From: an uncultured bacterium
GTDB taxonomy: Bacteria; Bacillota; Clostridia; Oscillospirales; Oscillospiraceae
DNA length: 64,000 nt
Assembly (NCBI GenBank): GCA_949293165.1
Contig: CASFCW010000001.1
Coordinates: 1-64,000 of the forward strand
Reading direction: 5' to 3'
Shown: positions 24,048 through 32,708 of the stretch, one piece after another
Numbering within the stretch: the first letter of the stretch is position 1
How the letters are laid out: each line of letters starts with the position of its first letter
Position numbers and translations under genes: made by a program
Notes under the pieces: model-generated
What the model was told of the DNA's origin: nothing
What the model saw: only the letters and a program-made list of their open reading frames with translations
Database searches by the model: none

Positions 24048-25982
24048 ATGGCTATGATACAAGTTCTGGACCCCCATGTGGCGGATCTGATCGCCGCCGG
24101 CGAGGTGGTGGAGCGGCCTGCCTCCGTGGCCAAGGAGCTGATGGAAAACGCCATTGACGCCGGGGCCAGTGCCGTCACCGTGGAGATTGCCCACGGGGGC
24201 ATGACCTTCCTCCGGGTCACCGACGACGGAAAGGGCATCCCCGCCGGGGAGCTGAAAACCGCCTTCCTCCGCCACGCCACCAGCAAGCTGCGGACGGCCT
24301 ATGACCTGGAGGCCATCGGCACCCTGGGCTTCCGGGGGGAGGCCCTGGCCGCCATCGCAGCGGTGTCCCGGGTGGAGGTGATGAGCCGCACCGCCGACAG
24401 CCCCCTGGGCGCCTCCCTCTGTCTGGAGGGAGGGCAGCCGGGGGAGGTGGAGGAGGCCGGCTGCCCCCTGGGCACCACCATGGTGGTGCGGGACCTGTTT
24501 TTCAACACCCCCGCCCGGCTGAAATTCATGAAAAAAGACGCCGCGGAGGGCGCCTCCGTGTTTGCTGTGGTGCAGCGCACCGCCCTGTCCCACCCGGAGA
24601 TTTCGGTAAAGTTTATCCGGGACGGGAAGCAGGAGCTGCTCACCCCCGGGGACGGCCAGCTGCAATCGGCGGTATACGCCGTGCTGGGCCGGGATCTGGC
24701 CCTGGGCTTTGACCCGGTGTCCGGCTCCGGGGAGGACATCCAGGTCACCGGCTTTGTGTCCAAGCCCACCTGCTGCCGGGCCAGCCGGAACTGGCAGTTC
24801 TTTTTCGTCAACGGCCGGCAGATCAAGTCCCGGCTGCTGATGGCCGCCCTGGAGGAGGCCTATGCCAACCAGAAAATGGTGGGCAAATTCCCCGGATGCG
24901 TCCTGCACCTGTCCATGAAGGCCAGCGGCGTGGACGTGAACGTCCACCCCGCCAAGACTGAGGTGAAGTTCAGCCGGGAGCGGGAGGTCTTTCACGCCGT
25001 ATACCACACCGTCCTTTCCGCCCTGGAGGGAGGGCGCACTCGCCCCGCGGCCGATTTGACCCGGGCGTCGGTGCCCGCCCAGCCCGTTCAGACGGCTCCC
25101 GCCGCCCCCCAGGCCGTCCGGATGCCGGTGTCCGACGCCGTCCGGCCCACCGTAGCAGCCCCCCGGGTGCCCCCCGTGCTCCACGCGGCCGCGGCCGTAC
25201 CCCGTCCCGCTCCCTCCCCGTCCCGTTTTCCCCAGCCCGCCCAATGTGAAGGGAAGGAAAAACCCAGGGTGGAACGGCGGCCTTGCCCGGAGGCTGTGGA
25301 CAAAAATGTGGATAATGTGGATAACCTACCAAATGCGGTGGATATTCCCGCCGCCCAGGCACAACCCACCCCTGAACCACCGGACAGCCCGGTCCAGGAG
25401 GATCTGTCCCTGCCCCAGCAGCCCTGGCGGGTGGCGGGGGAGGTGCTGAACACCTACCTGATTGTGGAACAGGGGGACAAGGTCATCCTCATCGACAAGC
25501 ACGCCGCCCACGAGCGGATGAATTTCGACCGGATGAAGGCGGAGGGCTACGACCCCATGTCCCAAACCCTCCTTACCCCGGTGGTGTGCCACCTGCCCCC
25601 GGAGGAGCAGGCGGTCCTGCTGGCCAACCTGCCCCTGCTGGAGGAGTTTGGCTTTGCCGCGGAGGAATTTGGCGGCGGCTCCATCCTGGTGCGCCAGGCC
25701 CCCTTCGACGTGGCGGTGGGGGAGGTGGAGCCCACCCTGTCGGAAATCGCCCAAAAGCTGCTGTCCACCGGGCGGGCCGACCCCGCCGCCGCCCGGGATG
25801 AGCTGCTGCACACCATGGCCTGCAAGGCGGCTATCAAGGGCGGCTGGAAAACCAGCCCCCAGGAGCTGGAAAAGGTGGCCCAGGCTGTCCTGTCCGGGCA
25901 GGTGAAGTTCTGCCCCCACGGCCGCCCGGTGGCCATTGAGCTGACCCGGAGCCAGCTGGAAAAGCAGTTCAAACGGGCCTGA
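24048..25982 (+). CDS. mutL: DNA mismatch repair protein MutL with endonuclease motif
   Basis: ATPase/nicking endonuclease of mismatch repair, 644 residues. The GHKL ATPase head (1-330) shows AAGEVVERPASVAKELMENA, DAGA and GFRGEAL-type motifs. A Pro/Ala-rich linker (about 335-445) precedes the dimerisation/nuclease domain. That domain has DKHAAHERMNFD (the DQHA(X)2E(X)4E motif, with Asp in the last place, about residue 482), ACKAAIKGG and CPHGRP (about 622). These three mark a MutL that cuts DNA itself, as expected without MutH. It starts 2 bases after mutS and is translationally linked to it. Confidence 0.96.
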   Translation: MAMIQVLDPHVADLIAAGEVVERPASVAKELMENAIDAGASAVTVEIAHGGMTFLRVTDDGKGIPAGELKTAFLRHATSKLRTAYDLEAIGTLGFRGEALAAIAAVSRVEVMSRTADSPLGASLCLEGGQPGEVEEAGCPLGTTMVVRDLFFNTPARLKFMKKDAAEGASVFAVVQRTALSHPEISVKFIRDGKQELLTPGDGQLQSAVYAVLGRDLALGFDPVSGSGEDIQVTGFVSKPTCCRASRNWQFFFVNGRQIKSRLLMAALEEAYANQKMVGKFPGCVLHLSMKASGVDVNVHPAKTEVKFSREREVFHAVYHTVLSALEGGRTRPAADLTRASVPAQPVQTAPAAPQAVRMPVSDAVRPTVAAPRVPPVLHAAAAVPRPAPSPSRFPQPAQCEGKEKPRVERRPCPEAVDKNVDNVDNLPNAVDIPAAQAQPTPEPPDSPVQEDLSLPQQPWRVAGEVLNTYLIVEQGDKVILIDKHAAHERMNFDRMKAEGYDPMSQTLLTPVVCHLPPEEQAVLLANLPLLEEFGFAAEEFGGGSILVRQAPFDVAVGEVEPTLSEIAQKLLSTGRADPAAARDELLHTMACKAAIKGGWKTSPQELEKVAQAVLSGQVKFCPHGRPVAIELTRSQLEKQFKRA

Positions 25983-26009
25983 CCCGCCCCCCGGAGGAGG
26001 TGCCTTGAT

Positions 26010-26690
26010 ATGACCTGGAACGAAAACCTGTACCGCTACTGGAAGGCCCATGGCGGCACTCTGTTCGCCCTGTTGGAGCAGACCTGGGACGGGACGCTGG
26101 TGCTGGAGGGCGGCAAGGGCCCCCTGCTCATCCGCACGGAGGCGGTGGGGCCCAGCCGGTACGAGCTGGATTACTACATCACCGTCACCGCCCAGGTCAC
26201 CCTGGAACGGCCCTACGCTCTGCATATCCGGCCTGCCAGCCTGATGTGGGCCGGGGTTCACCAGGTGCTGGACGGCGTGATGGATCTGGGCCGGTCCACC
26301 ATCCTGTACCAGGACCCCCGTGCCCCAAAGGCCCTGAAAAAGCGGCGCATCACCACCAGCGAGCCTCCCTTTACCAAGTGGGTGCTGCAAAGCGCCCCCT
26401 TCGTAGAGCTGCTGGCCCAGCAGAAGGACTGGGCGGTCAGGATCGGCGCCTCCGCCGCCGAGGAACGGCTTCACGCCGTCACCGCCTACGCCAAATCGGA
26501 TTCCTTTTCCCTGATGCCTGAGGTGTTCTCCATGGACAGCCCGGAGGCGGTCCAGGCAGAGGACCCGGAGCTGGCCGGCCTGCGGATGCCCAGCTTCGAC
26601 GAGACCCTGACCCAGCTGATCCGGCTGGCGGAGGAGGCCGCGGCCGCCGTTACCGCCTGGCCCATGCCCATTCTCCCCCCAGGGGAGTAA
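26010..26690 (+). CDS. Conserved-looking cytoplasmic protein of unknown function between mutL and miaA
   Basis: A 226-residue protein that I do not recognise. It is soluble and has no signal peptide or membrane helix. Aromatic residues are frequent in the first half (LYRYWKAHGGTLFALLEQTWDG, split here from the start), with a central basic patch KALKKRRITTSEP, and the C-terminal 40 residues are helical and acidic, ending AAAAVTAWP. GGAGGAGGTG precedes the ATG. It sits 27 bases after mutL and 21 bases before miaA in an uninterrupted run, so it is coexpressed with mismatch-repair and tRNA-modification genes. No function can be given. Confidence 0.7.
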   Translation: MTWNENLYRYWKAHGGTLFALLEQTWDGTLVLEGGKGPLLIRTEAVGPSRYELDYYITVTAQVTLERPYALHIRPASLMWAGVHQVLDGVMDLGRSTILYQDPRAPKALKKRRITTSEPPFTKWVLQSAPFVELLAQQKDWAVRIGASAAEERLHAVTAYAKSDSFSLMPEVFSMDSPEAVQAEDPELAGLRMPSFDETLTQLIRLAEEAAAAVTAWPMPILPPGE

Positions 26691-26711
26691 CCCAGACAAG
26701 GAGGTGGCCCC

Positions 26712-27656
26712 TTGGCCCCTAAACTCATCGCCCTGGTGGGCCCCACCGCCTCGGGCAAAACCCGGATGGCCGTGGAGCTGGCCCAGCTGCTCAACGGGGA
26801 GGTGGTGTCCGCCGACTCCATGCAGATCTACCGCCGCATGGATATCGGCACCGCCAAGCCCACCCGGGAGGAGATGGCCGGCATTCCCCACCACATGATC
26901 GACGTGGCCGACCCGGAGGAGGACTTCTCCGTGGCCCGGTATGTGGACATGGCCTCCGCCTGCGTGGACGGCATCCTGGCCCGGGGGAAGCTGCCCATTG
27001 TGGCCGGGGGCACCGGGCTGTATATCGACTCTCTCCTCTCCGGCCGCACCTTCGCCCCCTTCCAGCCGGAAAGCGGCCTGCGCCAGGCCCTGGAGGAGGA
27101 GCTGGCCCGGGACGGGGGGGAGGCCATGCTGGCCCGGCTGGCCCAGGCAGACCCGGACAGCGCCGCCCGTCTCCACCCCAACGACCACAAGCGGATCATC
27201 CGGGCCCTGGAAATTTACCGCTCCACAGGCAAAACCATCACCCAGCACAACCTGGAAACCCAGGCCATCCCGCCCCGGTACCAGGCGGTGACCATCGGCC
27301 TGGCCTTCGCCCAGCGGCAGCACATGTGGAACCGCATCGACCGCCGGGTGGACGAGATGACGGCCGCCGGCCTGGAGGGGGAGGTACGGGCCCTGCTGGC
27401 CTCCGGCCTGTCCCCCCGGTGCACCGCCATGCAGGCCATCGGCTACAAGGAGTTTACCCGGGCCGTGGAGGGGCTGGACAGCTGGGACAGCGCCGTGGAG
27501 ACGGTGAAGCTCCGCTCCCGGCAGTACGCCAAGCGCCAGCTCACCTGGTTCCGCCGCAATCCGGAAACGCACTGGCTGTTCTGGGAAGAAATACCAGATT
27601 TTGGATTTGCTCGACAGGCTGCGGCAGAAATCGCACAACGGTTTGGGGTAGGATAA
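26712..27656 (+). CDS. miaA: tRNA dimethylallyltransferase
   Basis: Transfers the dimethylallyl group to A37 of tRNAs reading U-initial codons, giving the substrate of MiaB. The 314-residue product has the P-loop GPTASGKTRMAVELA (residues about 10-18), SADSMQIYRRMDIGTAKP, the HHMIDVADP segment and RIIRALEIY. The start is TTG at 26712, six bases after AAGGAGGTG; an ATG in a better position is absent. hfq follows 51 bases later, the usual miaA-hfq order. Confidence 0.96.
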   Translation: MAPKLIALVGPTASGKTRMAVELAQLLNGEVVSADSMQIYRRMDIGTAKPTREEMAGIPHHMIDVADPEEDFSVARYVDMASACVDGILARGKLPIVAGGTGLYIDSLLSGRTFAPFQPESGLRQALEEELARDGGEAMLARLAQADPDSAARLHPNDHKRIIRALEIYRSTGKTITQHNLETQAIPPRYQAVTIGLAFAQRQHMWNRIDRRVDEMTAAGLEGEVRALLASGLSPRCTAMQAIGYKEFTRAVEGLDSWDSAVETVKLRSRQYAKRQLTWFRRNPETHWLFWEEIPDFGFARQAAAEIAQRFGVG

Positions 27657-27707
27657 AAGCACTCTGTACAGGCCTTCTGTACGAATAGAAAAAGGAGTGC
27701 GTACATC

Positions 27708-27959
27708 ATGCAGAAAACCAACAATCTTCAGGACATTTTCCTCACCCAGGTTCGCCGGGACCGCCGCATGGTCACCATGTTTTTGATGAATGGATTCCAG
27801 ATGCGGGGCTATGTCACCGGCTTCGACGCCTTCACCGTGGTGCTGTCCAGCGACGGGAAGCAGCAGATCGTTTACAAGCACGCAATATCCACCATTGTAC
27901 CGGAGCGCCCGGTGCCCCTTTGCCAGCCCAGCCTGGAGGAGGACGACCCGCGCCTATAA
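27708..27959 (+). CDS. hfq: RNA chaperone Hfq
   Basis: Hexameric Sm-like protein that binds sRNAs and U-rich RNA ends. The 83-residue product has the Sm1 region ([19 protein letters not shown]) and the Sm2 motif YKHAISTI. The C-terminal tail is short (about 18 residues, acidic end EEDDP), as in Gram-positive Hfq. AAAGGAG lies 8 bases before the ATG. Confidence 0.97.
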   Translation: MQKTNNLQDIFLTQVRRDRRMVTMFLMNGFQMRGYVTGFDAFTVVLSSDGKQQIVYKHAISTIVPERPVPLCQPSLEEDDPRL

Positions 27960-27976
27960 CAGAAAGAGAGTGAACC

Positions 27977-29245
27977 ATGAAATCGGGAAAGCCGCTGATT
28001 ACCTTCGTGATGGCCATGCTGGCGGTCAGCCTGCTGTGCTATCTGGGCTACTACGCCTGGACCACCTTCCGAGACCCCTTTACCACCACCTACGCCTACA
28101 CCTACCAGCTCAATGACAGCGTGGAGGTGGAGGGGCTGGTGGTACGCAGCGAGTACCTGCTGCCCAGCCGCCAGGGTATTGTGGATGTGACCCGGGGGGA
28201 GGGGGAGCAGGTGGGCGTGGGCCAGACGGTGGCCCTGGTCTACCAGGATGACCAGGCCCGCCTGGCCCAGCAGGAGCAGGACAGCCTGCGCACCGAGATT
28301 ATCCAGCTGCAGTACGCCATCGGCCAGGAGGGGGACGTGGCCTCCGCCGCCAAGGTGGACGACGACATCCTCTCCGGCCTGATCCAGCTGCGTGGGGACT
28401 GCGGCGTGGGGCAGTACGGGGATCTGGAGGATCAGGTGCTGCAGGTGAAAAGCAGCGTGCTGCGGCGGGAATATGCCTACGGCACGGAGCTGACGGCGGA
28501 CGACCTGGCCCTGCGGCTGAGTGAGCTGCGCCAGCGGTATACCGCCCTGCAAAACCAGACCTACGCCACCGTCAGCCAGATCACCACGCCGGTGTCCGGC
28601 ACCTTCTCCAGCCAGACAGACGGGTACGAGACCCTGGTATCCCCCGAGACCGTGGTTCAGCTCACCCCCACCGCCCTGGAAAGCCTGCTCAAGCAGGCCC
28701 CCACCGCCGACCAGGGGGCCGCCGGCAAGATCATCACCGGTAACGTGTGGTACTTCGCCGCCGTCATGACGGCGGAGCAGGCTAAACGCCTGGAGGACCA
28801 AACCAGCATCACCATCCGCTTTGCCAGCGATTTTGTGGAAAACATTCCCGCCACCCTGTACCACATCGGGGCCGAGGAGAACGGGAAGGTAGTGGTGGTG
28901 GTGTCCACCAACCGCTGCCTGGAGGATACCACCCTGCTGCGCCTCCAGTCCGCCCAGCTGATTTTCGACACCCAAACCGGCATCCGGGTGCCCAAGGCCG
29001 CCCTGCGCATGGTGACCCGGGAATCCACCGACGAGGAGACCGGCCAGGTGACCCAGACCAGCCAGTCCGGCGTCTATGTGATTACGGCGGGAAAGGCGGA
29101 GTTCAAGGCGGTGGAAATCCTGGGGGAGGGGGAGGATTTTTATGTGGTTCGCTCCCTGAACCAGGAGAAGAAGGCCCTGCGCGCCGGGGACGAGGTCATC
29201 ATTCAGGCCACCGATTTGTACGACGGGAAGCTGCTGGAGTATTGA
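27977..29245 (+). CDS. HlyD-like membrane-fusion/efflux periplasmic-adaptor-type protein
   Basis: A 422-residue protein with one N-terminal membrane helix (residues 8-28, ITFVMAMLAVSLLCYLGYYA) and a long extracytoplasmic part. It has a biotinyl-lipoyl-like half (VVRSEYLLPSRQGIVDVTRGEGEQVGVGQTVALVY), a helical segment (95-190) and the returning beta-half with VPKAALRMV and DEVIIQATDLYDGKLLEY. This is the HlyD/MFP architecture, but no ABC or RND partner is adjacent. In many Clostridia a gene of this type precedes yggS-sepF, so a role in envelope or division is possible but not shown. Confidence 0.75.
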   Translation: MKSGKPLITFVMAMLAVSLLCYLGYYAWTTFRDPFTTTYAYTYQLNDSVEVEGLVVRSEYLLPSRQGIVDVTRGEGEQVGVGQTVALVYQDDQARLAQQEQDSLRTEIIQLQYAIGQEGDVASAAKVDDDILSGLIQLRGDCGVGQYGDLEDQVLQVKSSVLRREYAYGTELTADDLALRLSELRQRYTALQNQTYATVSQITTPVSGTFSSQTDGYETLVSPETVVQLTPTALESLLKQAPTADQGAAGKIITGNVWYFAAVMTAEQAKRLEDQTSITIRFASDFVENIPATLYHIGAEENGKVVVVVSTNRCLEDTTLLRLQSAQLIFDTQTGIRVPKAALRMVTRESTDEETGQVTQTSQSGVYVITAGKAEFKAVEILGEGEDFYVVRSLNQEKKALRAGDEVIIQATDLYDGKLLEY

Positions 29246-29272
29246 CAGATAGAAAGAAAGAGGGAAGCGTGT

Positions 29273-29998
29273 ATGTCCATTCAGGAGCATGTCAGCCAGG
29301 TACAGGCAGCCATCGCCGCGGCCGCAGCCGCGGCGGGGCGAGATCCCGGGGAGATCACCCTGTGCGCCGCCACCAAGGTGCAGAGCGATGACGCCATCCG
29401 CGCCGCCATCGCCGCCGGGGTCAAGGTATGCGGAGAAAACCGGGTGCAGGAGCTGCTGGCCCATCTGGAGGGGGACGCCTACCGGGGCGCCCAGGTACAC
29501 TTTATCGGCCACCTGCAAACCAACAAGGTCAAGCAGGTGGTGGGCAGGGTGGCCCTGATCCATTCCGTGGACTCCCAGCGGCTGCTCCAGGCCATTGACA
29601 CCCAGGCGGAAAAGCTGGGCATCTGCCAGGACATCCTCCTGGAGGTGAACATCGCCGGGGAGGAGAGCAAGGGGGGCTGCACCCCCCAGCAGGCATGGGA
29701 GCTGGCGGCTCAGGCCGGCGCGTGTTCCCATGTGCGGCTGCGGGGCCTGATGGCAATTCCCCCCGCGGCCCAGTATCCCGGGGAAAATCGCCGGTTTTTT
29801 CAGGAAATGCACCAGCTTTATGTTGACATAAAGGGGAAGTTGGGAGATAATCAGAGTAGTATAGACTGCCTGTCTATGGGGATGAGCGGCGATTTTGCCG
29901 ACGCCATCGCCGAAGGCGCCACCCTGGTTCGGGTGGGCACCGCTCTCTTCGGCCCGCGGCCTCCCATGGGACACAGTTCCGCAGCCGGAGCTCTGTGA
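29273..29998 (+). CDS. yggS: YggS/PLPBP-family pyridoxal-phosphate homeostasis protein
   Basis: A PLP-binding protein without known catalysis that buffers PLP and affects amino-acid pools. It has 241 residues and an alanine-racemase-like barrel; the PLP lysine is in CAATKVQSD (residue about 37) and later motifs CGENRVQELLAH, HFIGHLQTNKVK, DSQRLLQAI, and SMGMSGDFADAI with VRVGTALFG are complete. It is separated by 27 bases from the HlyD-like gene and 29 bases from sepF, a common Firmicute neighbourhood. Confidence 0.95.
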   Translation: MSIQEHVSQVQAAIAAAAAAAGRDPGEITLCAATKVQSDDAIRAAIAAGVKVCGENRVQELLAHLEGDAYRGAQVHFIGHLQTNKVKQVVGRVALIHSVDSQRLLQAIDTQAEKLGICQDILLEVNIAGEESKGGCTPQQAWELAAQAGACSHVRLRGLMAIPPAAQYPGENRRFFQEMHQLYVDIKGKLGDNQSSIDCLSMGMSGDFADAIAEGATLVRVGTALFGPRPPMGHSSAAGAL

Positions 29999-30027
29999 AG
30001 CTCCCCTTGGAGAAAAGAGGTATTACG

Positions 30028-30510
30028 ATGGGTATTTTTGACGAGTTCAAGCGGCTGGCCCGCCCCTACGAGGACGAAGAGGACGACGCCTTTGACGACG
30101 AGTATGACGACGCCCCCCGCGTCCCCGAGCGCCGGGAGCGCAGCACCCGCAGCAGCAGCGATATTCCCTACAGCAGCCCCGCTTCGGACGACGGGGACAA
30201 TCGCCGCAACAAGGTGGTCAATATCCGCGCGGCCACTCAGCTCCAGGTGGTGCTGGTCAAGCCGGAGCGGTTTGAAAATGCCAGCGAGATTGCCGACCAT
30301 TTGAGAGAAAAGCGCACCGTGGTGCTCAATCTGGAGTCCGCCAATAAGGAAATTGCCCGCCGCCTGCTGGACTTCCTGTCCGGCGTGGCCTACGCCAACG
30401 AGGGCAAGATCAAGAAGGTGGCCATCTCCACCTACATCATCACCCCCTACAACGTAGACATTCTGGGTGAGCTCATCGACGAGCTGGAAAACAACGGCCT
30501 GTATTTCTGA
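30028..30510 (+). CDS. sepF: Cell-division protein SepF
   Basis: FtsZ-binding, ring-forming protein that helps anchor the division ring at the membrane. The 160-residue product has a short amphipathic N terminus (MGIFDEFKRLA), a long acidic/basic disordered linker (20-75) and the core SepF domain (LREKRTVVLNLESANKEI, RRLLDFLSGVAYA, IKKVAISTYIITPYNVDI). The ATG at 30028 follows AGAGG. It sits between yggS and divIVA. The 124 bases after it contain GC-rich hairpins (for example GCCCCC/GGGGGC at about 30519-30537) but no clear terminator. Confidence 0.95.
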   Translation: MGIFDEFKRLARPYEDEEDDAFDDEYDDAPRVPERRERSTRSSSDIPYSSPASDDGDNRRNKVVNIRAATQLQVVLVKPERFENASEIADHLREKRTVVLNLESANKEIARRLLDFLSGVAYANEGKIKKVAISTYIITPYNVDILGELIDELENNGLYF

Positions 30511-30634
30511 CAGCCGTCGCCCCCGCCCCAGGGGGCATATGGCCGCTCTGGCGGACGGCCCCGGCGCTTTGCCCCCCTCTGACGGGCGGGGCGGCCGCCG
30601 GCAAAAAAAGTGAGAGATTGAGGAGGTAACCACT

Positions 30635-31381
30635 ATGCTCACACCCCAGGAGGTTTCTCAGTGCGCGTTTCCCAAGGCGTCCTTCGGCGGCTATAATATG
30701 GCCCACGTGGACGAATTTCTGGACGCGCTGACTGGGGATTACACCACCCTCTACAACGAAAACGCGGTGCTCAAGAGCAAGATGAAGGTCCTGGTGGACA
30801 AGGTGGAGGAATACCGGGCCACCGAGGAGGCCATGCGGAAGGCCCTGATGACCGCCCAGCGCCTGGCCGACGACCTGGTGAAGGAGGCCGAGGAGAAGCG
30901 GGCCCAGATCCTGGCCGACGCCCAGGCGGAGGCCCAGGCCCAGATTGAATCCCTCCGCCAGGAGGTCGCCCTGGAGGAGGGGCGGCTGGCCGCCGCCCAG
31001 GAGAACACCGCCTCCTTTGTGGAGAAGGTGCGGGCCCTTTACGCCCAGTCCCAGGCCTTCCTGGACAACCTGGGCCAGCTGGTCCCCCAGCTTCCCGGCC
31101 CCAGCGCCCAGGAGCAGCAGGTGGAGCAGGCCGCCTCCGACATTGACGACAGCGTCCAGCGCCTGGTGGCCCAAGCTATGGCCGACGCCGCGGCGGAGAA
31201 CCAGCGGGCCCAGCAGCAGGAGCAGCAGGCGCAGCAGGATCTGTCTGAGACCACCCTCTTTACCCCGCCCAAGGCGGAGGAGGAGACGCCCCCCCGGGAC
31301 GAGGAGCTGGACGAGTTGGAGCGCACCACCAAGATTGATTTCTCCAACCTTCAGTTCGGCCGGGATTACGAGATTAAATAA
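30635..31381 (+). CDS. divIVA: DivIVA-domain protein
   Basis: Membrane-curvature-sensing coiled-coil protein that marks poles and septa. It has 248 residues. The conserved N-terminal module is LTPQEVSQCAFPKASFGGYNMAHVDEFLDAL in consecutive pieces (residues 2-32), followed by coiled coil to about 165 (KVEEYRATEEAMRKALMTAQ onward, many Ala/Glu/Gln). A disordered Gln-rich tail ends in DFSNLQFGRDYEIK. GGAGG precedes the ATG. A terminator closes the hfq-to-divIVA run. Confidence 0.94.
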   Translation: MLTPQEVSQCAFPKASFGGYNMAHVDEFLDALTGDYTTLYNENAVLKSKMKVLVDKVEEYRATEEAMRKALMTAQRLADDLVKEAEEKRAQILADAQAEAQAQIESLRQEVALEEGRLAAAQENTASFVEKVRALYAQSQAFLDNLGQLVPQLPGPSAQEQQVEQAASDIDDSVQRLVAQAMADAAAENQRAQQQEQQAQQDLSETTLFTPPKAEEETPPRDEELDELERTTKIDFSNLQFGRDYEIK

Positions 31382-31386
31382 CCGCC

Positions 31387-31424
31387 TTCCCGCTCCCCGT
31401 TTTTCGGCGGAGCGGGAATTTTAT
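31387..31424 (+). terminator. Terminator of divIVA
   Basis: Stem TTCCCGCTCC / GGAGCGGGAA (31387-31396, 31409-31418) followed by TTTTAT. Confidence 0.8.
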
Positions 31425-31519
31425 GGGCCTTCCCCCGGCCCAAGGGTATAAGCCCCCGCCGATACCGGTAAACTTTGGGTTGTGCCGTCCCCTTTTCCCC
31501 GGGATTTTCCTCCCCTCCA

Positions 31520-31548
31520 TTGCCTTTTCCTGGGGAAAGTGCTACAAT
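31520..31548 (+). promoter_or_regulatory. Promoter of the Alr-like / D-Asp ligase unit
   Basis: TTGCCT (31520-31525), a 17-nt spacer and TACAAT (31543-31548) with a TG one base upstream of the -10 (extended -10). Confidence 0.65.
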
Positions 31549-31602
31549 GTTCACTACGGATGGACAATCCCATCCCACTGGACAGAAGGGAGCTTATCTA
31601 TC

Positions 31603-32670
31603 ATGCGTACGCTGGTCATCGACACCTCTGCTCTCCGTGCCAACATCAACGTGATTAAAGACCGTGCGGCCGGTGCTGTGCTCTACGGCGTGGTCACGGG
31701 GGACGGCGGCGGCCTTGGCACAGCCAACCTGGCCCGGCTGATCCGCAACGAGGGAATCAGCCGCTTCGCGGTGGGCTCTGTGGAGGAGGCCCACGCCCTG
31801 CGGGAGGCCGGCTTCGTGGATGAGGAGATCCTGATGCTGCGCTCCACCGTGGACCGGGAGGAGCTGGAGCGGCTGGTGGACCTGAACGTGGTGTGCACCG
31901 TCTCCTCTGTGGACACCGGCATGGCTTTGAACGCCGTGGCGGAAAACCGCTCCACCGTGGCGGAGGCCCACATCCAGGTGGACACCGGCATGGGGCTGGG
32001 CGGCTTCCTGGTGGGGGAGCCGGAAAAAATCCTCCTGGCCTACCGCTCCCTACCCAACGTGGCGCTGTCCGGCATTTACACCCAGCTGCACACCGCTTCC
32101 CGGCAAAACCGGGAGATCGAGGCCCAGCTGAACCAGTTCCACCAGGTCCTGGACGCCATCCATGCCGCCGGCTTTGAGACGGGCACCGTCCACGCCGCCG
32201 GCTCCTACGCCCTGCTCCACTTCCAGCAGGCCCGGCTGGACGCCGTGCGGGCCGGCTCCGTTTTGCTGGGCCGCTGCCGCCGCACCTCCGGAGACGGCCT
32301 GACCACCGTGGGCTGCGGCCAGGCCCCCCTGTCCGAGGTCCGCTGGCTGCCCAAGGGCCATACTGTGGGAGCGGACCGGCTGGTCACCCTGAAACGGCCC
32401 ACCCGGGTAGCCGTGCTGCCTGTTGGGTACCAAAATGGGCTGGGGGTGGACCGCCCCAGGGACTCCGGTCTGCTTGCCGCCTTCCGCCAGTGGCGGGCCA
32501 AGCGCCGCCGCACGGTTCTGGTGGGCGGGCAGCGGGTTCGGGTCATCGGCTCCATCGGCTCCACCGAGACCATTCTCAATGTCACCAAAGTGAAATGTTC
32601 CGCCGGGGATCTGGCCACCTTCGACCTGGACCCCCTGTTTGCCAAGGGGTTTCAGCTGGAATTCCGCTGA
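31603..32670 (+). CDS. Alanine-racemase-like pseudoenzyme (PLP lysine missing)
   Basis: A 355-residue, full-length alanine-racemase fold: N-terminal barrel (VIDTSALRANINVIKDR, ISRFAVGSVEEAHALREAGF, HIQVDTGMGLGGF) and C-terminal beta domain (RVAVLPVGYQNGL, VIGSIGSTETILNV). The PLP site normally reads VVK.....YGxG. Here it is VVTGDGGGLG, with Thr32 in place of the Schiff-base lysine and Gly36 in place of the conserved tyrosine. The second catalytic tyrosine also seems replaced, by Ala257 (TVGADR). The frame is intact, so it is not simply decayed. Racemase activity is unlikely; a regulatory or structural role is inferred. It leads a wall-precursor cluster. The ATG at 31603 is preceded by AAGGGAG. 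Confidence 0.85.
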   Translation: MRTLVIDTSALRANINVIKDRAAGAVLYGVVTGDGGGLGTANLARLIRNEGISRFAVGSVEEAHALREAGFVDEEILMLRSTVDREELERLVDLNVVCTVSSVDTGMALNAVAENRSTVAEAHIQVDTGMGLGGFLVGEPEKILLAYRSLPNVALSGIYTQLHTASRQNREIEAQLNQFHQVLDAIHAAGFETGTVHAAGSYALLHFQQARLDAVRAGSVLLGRCRRTSGDGLTTVGCGQAPLSEVRWLPKGHTVGADRLVTLKRPTRVAVLPVGYQNGLGVDRPRDSGLLAAFRQWRAKRRRTVLVGGQRVRVIGSIGSTETILNVTKVKCSAGDLATFDLDPLFAKGFQLEFR

Positions 32671-32708
32671 CGGCCCCCCCGCAATACTCTGATAATTGAG
32701 GCTTATCC

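Noticed and set aside
31603..32670. Calling this gene a normal alanine racemase
   Set aside because: The codon at the PLP lysine is ACG (Thr) and the following tyrosine is Gly; the fold is kept but the chemistry is not.
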